Part shown: positions 58,508-64,000 of the stretch, piece by piece
Position numbering within the stretch: the stretch's first letter is position 1
Layout: each line of letters begins with the position of its first letter
Assembly (NCBI RefSeq): GCF_004519335.1
Contig: NZ_SOZD01000002.1
Span: 1-64,000 of the forward strand
Source: Jiella endophytica
Lineage (GTDB): Bacteria > Pseudomonadota > Alphaproteobacteria > Rhizobiales > Rhizobiaceae
DNA length: 64,000 nucleotides
Direction of reading: 5' to 3'
The notes under the pieces: generated by a model
Told to the model about the DNA's origin: nothing
The model's input: the letters and a program-made list of their open reading frames with translations, nothing else
Databases searched by the model: none
Translations under genes and position numbers: made by a program

Positions 58508-59740
58508 TCAGCCGGCGACCGCTTCCCGCCCGCGCTTCTTCAGCGCCATCGCGGCGGCGGCGGCATAGCCGCCCATCGCGCCGTCGACGAAGTGGACGTG
58601 ATCGGAGCGGCTGGCGGTCGGCACGAAACACGTCATCAGCGCCGCGCTCTGCCGATGCAGCCCGGCATGGACGATGCCGTCTGCTTCGGCGCGCGCCAGC
58701 CGCTCTGCAATCGCGTCGGCGACGGCATCCGAACAGTCGAGGGTCAGCCTCAGCCCGTCGTCGAACTTGCGGAAATCGGTATTGCGCACGAGCTGCGAGC
58801 GGTAGCGCGCCGGCTCGAAGCCGCCGACCCTGAGGCCGAGGACGAAGGTCAGATGGGCCAGCAGCGAGCGGATCGCGACGATTACCGTCGACAGCCATAA
58901 AGCCCTCCCGACGCGCGCTGCGGCCGTGCGCGCCTCGAGCATCAGCCCGGCCGTCGGCCAGCGCTGCTTCGGCCCCTCCTCCGGCACCGGCCTGCCGGCG
59001 TCGGCGGCGGTTGCGGCAAGCGCCAGAATGTCGCCTGCAACGGCGGAAAAGCGCGCCGGGGCGACGGTCTCCGCCGGAAAGGCGATGAGCGAGAGGATCA
59101 CGCCGTGCCGCGCCTCGATCGGCGAGAAGCGGCAGGAAAGGCCCGTGAGATCCGGCCGCGCGGCGTCTCCTGCCGCTGGATCGAGCCGGTACTCGCCGGC
59201 CTTCATCCGGGCTTCGGCAAAGGCGACGCCGCCGCCGGAAAACATCGTGTAGGCGACGTCCGGCGAGGCGGCAAAGCGCGCCACGCTGACCTCGCGACCC
59301 CGCTCGCGGATCGTTTCGACCGACAGGAGCGCGGTGCGCAGGTGAAAGCCGAAGGCATCGCGCGCCCAGCCGGCGACGCCTGTGAGCGCCTCACGGGCGA
59401 CCGCGGCATGGTCCGGCGGCAGCGCGAAGCTCGCCCCGTCGCCGGCAAAGACGAAAGGAAAGTCGCCGCCGCCGATCCGGTTGGCGACGGCCGCGATCAC
59501 CGCCGCGGCGACGGTGTTCACCGCCTTGTAGCGCCCCTCGCCGATCGCCTCGGTGGAGCGCTCGATATCGGCAAGCCCCACCAGCCAGCCTTCCGGCAGC
59601 GGGTGATAGACCGCCGGGTCGGCGAGACGGGCAAAATCGGTCTCGACCGGCAGGCCGTCGAAGAAGGCGAGCGTCTGGTCCTTGCGGCCGTCGTCACGCC
59701 CCGGCCGATGCGTCGCGCCGATGTCGCTGCCGTCGTCCAT
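58508..59740 (-). CDS. DUF3095 family protein (possible nucleotide-cyclase-like fold)
   Basis: The 410-residue protein matches the DUF3095 pattern: DPAVYHPLPEGWLVGLADIERSTEAIGEGRYKAVNTVAAAVIAAV, then GGDFPFVFAGDGASFALP. The ADIERST and GGDFPFVFAGDGA segments resemble the metal-binding strand pair of class III cyclase/GGDEF folds, which is why a cyclase-like role is proposed; no activity is established. A C-terminal half includes a hydrophobic helix around residue 300. ATG 59740 is chosen over 59806 because a purine-rich GGAGGGGAG lies upstream. Confidence 0.8.
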   Translation of the reverse strand: MDDGSDIGATHRPGRDDGRKDQTLAFFDGLPVETDFARLADPAVYHPLPEGWLVGLADIERSTEAIGEGRYKAVNTVAAAVIAAVANRIGGGDFPFVFAGDGASFALPPDHAAVAREALTGVAGWARDAFGFHLRTALLSVETIRERGREVSVARFAASPDVAYTMFSGGGVAFAEARMKAGEYRLDPAAGDAARPDLTGLSCRFSPIEARHGVILSLIAFPAETVAPARFSAVAGDILALAATAADAGRPVPEEGPKQRWPTAGLMLEARTAAARVGRALWLSTVIVAIRSLLAHLTFVLGLRVGGFEPARYRSQLVRNTDFRKFDDGLRLTLDCSDAVADAIAERLARAEADGIVHAGLHRQSAALMTCFVPTASRSDHVHFVDGAMGGYAAAAAMALKKRGREAVAG

Positions 59741-59848
59741 CACCGCCCGCTCCCCTCCCGCTGGCTTGGCCGATATCGAGGATACCTCCAGATACGTCCT
59801 TGCCACGGGATCGCGACGTGACGATTGCGTGAAGGAGGGGCTGCTCTG

Positions 59849-60682
59849 TCACTTCCTCGTTTCGGCGAGCTTCGCCTTGCGGGTCTTCGGCTTCAGCCGG
59901 CGCAGGAAGCCATCGATGCCGGTCAGCGGCTTGACGACCGAGAACAGCCGGTCGACCGAGCGGTTGGTGCCTTCCTGCCTCGCCGCCAGAACCTCGCAGG
60001 CGACCAGCGCGATCTCCTCGCGATCGACGCCCGGAAACCGCGCGGCGATGGCATCGAGCGGCGTGGGCGACGTCGTCCCCGTCGTCTCGATGCGCCCGGA
60101 GCGGGCCATCAGCCGCAAGACGATCTGTTCGAAGGTCCAGTCGTGGTCGTGGAAGAGCTTCCAGCGGTCGGAGCGCTCGGCCGAAAAGCCTGCGAGAACG
60201 ACCCTCGCATCGGGACAGGCCTCAGTGAGCCACAGCGCCAGCGCGAAACCGGTGGTCGGCGCGTAGTCCGGCGGGTAGAAGCCGGCGAAATGCTCCGACA
60301 GGTCGAGATGACCGACCGGCCGGTCGCCGAACTCCGCCGCCTCGCTCAGCCGCTCGGCGGGAATGGCCTTGATGTTCAGGATGCCGTTGAATTTCGGTCC
60401 GGGAAAATGGCTGCAGACCGCCTCGACTTCCCGGCGATGGACGATGTTGGCGCCGGCCGGGCTCGACCGGGCGACCAGAAGGCTGTCGCCGTCGAAGGGC
60501 CCCGACAGAACCTTGTAGACCTTGTTGAAGAAGACGAAGAGCACGCGGTCGGGATAGGCCTTGCGCAATGCCGCGACATCGGCGGCCTCGCTGTTGGCGA
60601 CGAGAAGGATGGTCGCGAAGCGCGAGAAGAAGCCGGCCCAGCCGGCCGCGTCCTCCGGCAGCGCTTTCGTCTCTTGCGGCAT
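59849..60682 (-). CDS. Putative sialyltransferase-like (GT29-type) glycan protein
   Basis: The 277-residue protein contains PTTGFALALWLTEACPDARVVLAGFSAER followed by a HDHDWTFEQIVLRLM segment. This pairing of a PSxG-like loop with a late HDW-E block is seen in rhizobial GT29-related proteins, some annotated as urease-operon accessory or surface-polysaccharide proteins. The N-terminal half (ILLVANSEAADV, VLFVFFNKVYKVL) fits a nucleotide-sugar-binding fold. The function is not established. GAGGA upstream supports ATG 60682. It neighbours other glycosyltransferase-like genes. Confidence 0.6.
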   Translation of the reverse strand: MPQETKALPEDAAGWAGFFSRFATILLVANSEAADVAALRKAYPDRVLFVFFNKVYKVLSGPFDGDSLLVARSSPAGANIVHRREVEAVCSHFPGPKFNGILNIKAIPAERLSEAAEFGDRPVGHLDLSEHFAGFYPPDYAPTTGFALALWLTEACPDARVVLAGFSAERSDRWKLFHDHDWTFEQIVLRLMARSGRIETTGTTSPTPLDAIAARFPGVDREEIALVACEVLAARQEGTNRSVDRLFSVVKPLTGIDGFLRRLKPKTRKAKLAETRK

Positions 60683-60771
60683 GAAAGGTCCTCACATGCG
60701 AAGCCGGCCGCGCGTCACGCGGCCGGCGAGAGGGATCAGGATCTGCGGTGCCGGTCCGCGGCCGGACGCAG

Positions 60772-61461
60772 TCAGGCCCGCTGCTGGACGAACAGCGTGC
60801 GCTCGCGCGCAGCGAACCATTCGTCGGCATAGTCGCAGTCCTTGTAGTCCTCGAAATACGGCCCACCATCGGTGAAATGGACGTTCTTCGCGTTCGGATT
60901 GTAGTCGTATTCGTTGACCAGCCAGTTCCATTCCCTCGGCAGCTCGCCGATCAGATCGTCGTTCTCCAGCCACTTGAACTGGTGGAGCTGCAGCCCGGTG
61001 GCGCTGTTCACATAGTCCTGCGTCAGCGCGCGGCACTTGGCGTTGTTGAACAGGATGACGCTCGACCAGTTCTTCTTCTCGTATTTCGTCTGGGTCTGGC
61101 CGAGGAATTTCGTCTCGATCTTCGGCACGTAGTCGTGCTTGACGCACATCGCGGCGTAGCGGTCGTCGCGCAGCTTCCAAAGTTCGGAAATGTCGGCGCG
61201 CAGCATCATGTCGCAATCCATGAACAGGCTCCAGCCCTCGAAGTTCGAGAGCGCCGGCACCAGGAAGCGCGAGAAGGAAAATTCGGTGGACTGCAGATTG
61301 TTGCGCTCGCGGGTGAAGATCCCCTCCAGGTTCTTTAGAACGATTGGAGAAAACTCCACCGGCATCGAAGAATTTTCCAGAATGCTCTGGGCGAGCACAT
61401 GGTAGGCGACCACCTCCTTGGTGTCGAAGCCGATGAAGACGCGGGCGGTATCGATGGACAT
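60772..61461 (-). CDS. Glycosyltransferase with DxD motif (GT8-like)
   Basis: The 229-residue protein starts VFIGFDTKEVVAYHVLAQSILENSS, resembling short GT8-type transferases, and has SFSRFLVPAL then WSLFMDCDMML with a DCD metal motif at 82-84. LVNEYDYNPNAKNVHFTDGGPYFEDY lies near the C-terminus. It would transfer a sugar from a nucleotide donor in the cytosol. AAGGAAAG six bases upstream favours ATG 61461 over an in-frame ATG at 61488. Confidence 0.85.
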   Translation of the reverse strand: MSIDTARVFIGFDTKEVVAYHVLAQSILENSSMPVEFSPIVLKNLEGIFTRERNNLQSTEFSFSRFLVPALSNFEGWSLFMDCDMMLRADISELWKLRDDRYAAMCVKHDYVPKIETKFLGQTQTKYEKKNWSSVILFNNAKCRALTQDYVNSATGLQLHQFKWLENDDLIGELPREWNWLVNEYDYNPNAKNVHFTDGGPYFEDYKDCDYADEWFAARERTLFVQQRA

Positions 61462-61834
61462 TGCGATCTTTCCTTTCCGTTTGCGCATGCTCTAGCAAGA
61501 AGCGGGCGCCACTTGAAGCCGGACTTAGCAACTGGGCGTCCGTTGAAAGTGGCAGGCTCGCGGCGGCGCGTGACGAATGGTTTCAAGAGCCCGATTTCCG
61601 CCGGGGTCCTTGCGCCAGATCAAGCCGGCCGATGGCGCGCAGTTTTCTTTGATGCTAGGGCGACGGGCGCGCCGCCTCACCGGGTTGCGAGCCGCGCCGC
61701 TGCCCAGGATGCGCCCGGCATCTGTCGGGGGAGAGAGCTGCCGGACGGCAGCCTAAGATGAGCCCAGGCCCGGAATGAGGGCCAGAATCTGCGGGTGTCG
61801 GCGATCGGCCGGCGCGGCCGCTCGGGAGCCGTGA
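61462..61834. other. Intergenic gap between divergent glycosyltransferase-like genes
   Basis: About 370 bases without a supported gene. Genes point away on both sides, so promoters for both must lie here, but no convincing hexamer pair is visible. Open frames across it are unconserved shadows. Confidence 0.4.
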
Positions 61835-62728
61835 ATGGATCTGTCGCCGCCGGTCGTCATCAGGAAGAAGCGTCACTCGCCGCTGATGCGCTGGCGAATC
61901 GAGCGGGCGACCTCCCGGGCCATGGCGAAGGAGACGGCATATCGCCGGGAGTTCGACGCCTTTCGCCAGAGCCTTCAGGGCACTCTTTCATCCACGGATG
62001 GCTCAACGGTTCTGCTCGCCGCCTGCAACGAGCTCTATTATTGGGAATTCGCCCGGACGTTCCTGCGCTCCATCGAGGCGATCGGCTCGCCCGAGCGCTT
62101 CCATCTGCATCTCTGCGAACCCTCGCCGGAGGCCCTCGCCGACATTGAAGCACTGGCATCCTCGCTGTCGACGGTCGAGCTCACCTTCACCTATGACGAT
62201 GGCGCGTTCGCGAAGCTTCCGGCCTATCCGACGATCTATTATGCCGCCGTGCGATTCCTTGTTGCACCGCTGATCCTTTCTGCCACCCGCTCGAGCGTCC
62301 TCTGCCTCGATGTCGACGGCATCGCACGCGCGCCGGTCAGCCCGGCCTTCGAGGCGATTGCCGGCGAGGAGGACGTCCGGCTGATCAAGCGGCCGGGGGA
62401 AAAGTCGGTCCGCCGCGTTCTGGCAAGCGCCCTGGCGATCCGGCCAAGCGAGGCCGGCATTCGCTTTGCCGATCGGCTCGGCCGGGCGATCGCCGCGATC
62501 CTGTCGATGCATCCGCGCTACCATGTCGACCAGATCGCCATCGTGCGCATCGTCGAGGCGATGGAAGCCAAGGGTGAACTGTCGACAGCGCAGATGCCGC
62601 TCTCCTTCGCCGATCACGAATTCGGCGAGGATTCGGCGATCTGGACCGCCAAGAGCTGGCAGCGCAAGAATTCCGAAGCTTTCGTCCATGCCAAGGGTGC
62701 GGTAAACGGCGCCTTCGACAACAGCTAG
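61835..62728 (+). CDS. Putative glycosyltransferase (nucleotide-sugar fold, DVD motif)
   Basis: The 297-residue protein has STVLLAACNELYYWEFARTFLRSIEAIG as a likely first Rossmann-type segment, YYAAVRFLVAPLIL, and SSVLCLDVDGIARAP with a DVD metal-like motif at 159-161. The order copies GT8-like enzymes such as the one at 60772 but the sequence is diverged. The N-terminus is basic and may contact the membrane. No substrate can be named. It is followed seven bases later by the next gene. Confidence 0.6.
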   Translation: MDLSPPVVIRKKRHSPLMRWRIERATSRAMAKETAYRREFDAFRQSLQGTLSSTDGSTVLLAACNELYYWEFARTFLRSIEAIGSPERFHLHLCEPSPEALADIEALASSLSTVELTFTYDDGAFAKLPAYPTIYYAAVRFLVAPLILSATRSSVLCLDVDGIARAPVSPAFEAIAGEEDVRLIKRPGEKSVRRVLASALAIRPSEAGIRFADRLGRAIAAILSMHPRYHVDQIAIVRIVEAMEAKGELSTAQMPLSFADHEFGEDSAIWTAKSWQRKNSEAFVHAKGAVNGAFDNS

Positions 62729-62735
62729 CGTCCCG

Positions 62736-63398
62736 ATGTCAGCACCGCATTTGTCACAGTTCGTCGCCACCCACAGGAAATGGCTGAAGCCCTTGGGCAT
62801 CCTGGAAAAGCCCTGGCTGATCCTCGGCTCCGCGCCGGAGCCGACGGTTCCCGGAGCCATCTTCGACACCCATGCCCGGATCGACATCAACAATGCCGGC
62901 CGCACCGCCCAGGCGATGGGCTACGGCAGGGCCGACCTCACCGTGCGTGCCAAGAAGAAGTCCTGGGAAGAGCATCGCCACACCGACACCCGGCTTCTCC
63001 TGTGGATCCACACCGTTCCGACCCTCGTCCTGCCGCTGCTCCTGATCGGCAAGCCCTACGACCATATCGGCAAGGTCAAGCCCCTGCGCCGGCGCGACCG
63101 CGAACAGGTGGTGCTGGAGGTCAGCGGCGTCTCGCTGGATGCGATCGGCGACCTCGGCAAGGTGACCAACGGCGTCGCCATGGCCTGCTACGGGCTGCTG
63201 CTCGGCGTGCCGGAGATCGTCCTCTCCGGCATTTCGCTTTCCAAGGTCGGGCATTCCTACGACGAGCTCGGCCGCCGGCGCCGGCAGGTCGACGAAGACC
63301 GCGCCGTCCTCACCGCCCTTGCGAGCGACCGAAGGCTTGCGACCAGCGAAGCCGACCTCGCCGCCGAATCGGGCATCCGCCTGTGGAGCGCTCCGTGA
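62736..63398 (+). CDS. Uncharacterised protein of the glycan cluster
   Basis: The 220-residue protein is unrecognised in detail. The early segment PWLILGSAPEPTVP resembles the GSxP nucleotide-binding start of sialyltransferase-like or DUF115-like glycan enzymes, then FDTHARIDINNAGRTAQAMGYGRADLTVRAKK follows. A hydrophobic stretch (TVPTLVLPLLLIG) lies near residue 95. Position between a putative glycosyltransferase and an ELM1-like gene, with a 4-base overlap to the latter, suggests a role in surface glycan assembly. The function is unknown. Confidence 0.6.
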   Translation: MSAPHLSQFVATHRKWLKPLGILEKPWLILGSAPEPTVPGAIFDTHARIDINNAGRTAQAMGYGRADLTVRAKKKSWEEHRHTDTRLLLWIHTVPTLVLPLLLIGKPYDHIGKVKPLRRRDREQVVLEVSGVSLDAIGDLGKVTNGVAMACYGLLLGVPEIVLSGISLSKVGHSYDELGRRRRQVDEDRAVLTALASDRRLATSEADLAAESGIRLWSAP

Positions 63399-64000
63399 CG
63401 CCGCCCGACGCTCAACCGCGGTTCCATGTCTGGACGGTCAGCGAGACCAAGGCCGGCACGCTGACCCAGTGCCTCGGCGTCGCGCGCTTCATCGATCCCG
63501 AGCCGCACGTCATCACCGTGCGCAAGGAATTTCGCTGGCTGAAGCCGACGATCTCGCACTTTCGCGATCTTCTCACCCGCCGCCAGCCCGACGTCATCAT
63601 CTCCTGCGGCGGCAAGGCGCTCAGCCACACGATGCTGATCGCAAGGCTCTGCCGAAAACGGCCGCTCACCGTCCATCTTGCAGGGCCGCAGCCCGCCTAT
63701 GAGGACCGCTACGACCTTGCCTTCGTGTCGCGCCACGACTGGACGCCGGAGCGCGAGAAGAAGCCTCATCTGCATCCGGTGATCGGCGTGCCGCACCGGG
63801 TCGATCCGGAGGAAATGGCCGAGCGCCGCCCCTCGGCCCGCGCCCGCCTTGCACCCGGCAATGCCCGCATCGCCACCATTCTCGTTGGCGGCCCGAACAA
63901 GGCCTATCTCTATGACGAGGCCACCATCGACAGGCTGGTCGCGGCGATCCGCGACCTTGCCGCCGGCGGCTGGACAGTGCTGGTCTCCACGTCGCGCCGT
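63395..64000 (+). CDS. ELM1/DUF1022-like glycan protein (cut by right window edge)
   Basis: The open frame has 202 visible codons and continues past the window. It starts at GTG 63395, overlapping the upstream stop by four bases. It reads FHVWTVSETKAGTLTQCLGVARFI, QPDVIISCGGKALSHTMLIARLC, LTVHLAGPQPAYEDRYDLAFVSRHDW and IATILVGGPNKAYLYDEATIDRL. These blocks match the bacterial relatives of mitochondrial fission protein ELM1, a GT-B-like fold whose bacterial role is probably in glycan synthesis. The C-terminal half is not visible. Confidence 0.8.
   Translation, partial: MTPPDAQPRFHVWTVSETKAGTLTQCLGVARFIDPEPHVITVRKEFRWLKPTISHFRDLLTRRQPDVIISCGGKALSHTMLIARLCRKRPLTVHLAGPQPAYEDRYDLAFVSRHDWTPEREKKPHLHPVIGVPHRVDPEEMAERRPSARARLAPGNARIATILVGGPNKAYLYDEATIDRLVAAIRDLAAGGWTVLVSTSRR

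Noticed and set aside
60692-61531. 279-residue minus-strand open frame overlapping the DxD glycosyltransferase
   Set aside because: It is a frame shadow of the gene at 60772-61461; only the latter has the conserved DCD motif and hydrophobic core.

Overview
The window is GC-rich DNA from an alphaproteobacterium. It is most likely a member of the Hyphomicrobiales/Rhizobiales: the glycogen cluster resembles the rhizobial pgi/glgP/glgC/glgA/pgm arrangement, ABC importers are dense, and the intergenic palindromes are of rhizobial style. The genus cannot be named from sequence alone. The left edge carries the last 39 codons of an ISAs1-like transposase.

Region 1 (about 0.5-3.5 kb) is a ureide (purine) catabolism operon: a PuuE allantoinase fused to OHCU decarboxylase, allantoicase and ureidoglycolate lyase, with overlapping start and stop codons. 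Region 2 (3.6-18.8 kb) is central carbon and glycogen metabolism: a GabD-type aldehyde dehydrogenase, pgi, glgP, a Tat-exported alkaline-phosphatase-superfamily enzyme with Thr in place of the sulfatase Cys, glgC, glgA, pgm, a ParE-type toxin-antitoxin pair and glgX. No glgB is present in the window. Region 3 (19-24.3 kb) holds an AEC transporter, GluQRS, an AlkA-type glycosylase, an AT-richer animal-type haem peroxidase that looks acquired, and an HNH endonuclease.

Region 4 (24.6-43.5 kb) is the most unusual part. Two divergently organised transport and catabolism blocks surround a regulator that fuses a LacI-type DNA-binding domain to a PfkB sugar-kinase domain. The right-hand arm (minus strand from 36.0 kb) encodes two Opp/Dpp ATPases, the LacI-PfkB fusion, a BtpA/SgcQ-like protein and a second PfkB kinase, joined mostly by 4-bp overlaps. 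The plus strand encodes the matching Dpp permeases and binding protein. The left-hand arm encodes a GATase1-like protein, a sugar ABC importer (single-domain ATPase, LsrB/RhaS-like binding protein, two permeases) and an M20 deacylase. An identical 14-bp palindrome, TTGAACCGGTTCAA, lies upstream of both arms and is the likely operator. A second sugar importer and a phosphotriesterase-family hydrolase follow.

Region 5 (43.6-54.2 kb) has a gamma-glutamyltransferase without a signal peptide. Convergent to it is a minus-strand operon for peptide/amide uptake: an AmiC-like sensor, an ANTAR antiterminator, an S33 hydrolase and a complete Opp importer. A terminator-like hairpin lies just upstream of the sensor start, as expected for AmiR/NasR-type antitermination. 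Region 6 (54.2-56.7 kb) is a LysR regulator divergent from a cupin, an SDR and a tautomerase. Region 7 (56.8-64 kb) holds tRNA-Leu(CAA), a DedA-like membrane protein, DsbB, a DUF3095 protein and a group of glycosyltransferase-like and ELM1-like genes running off the right edge.
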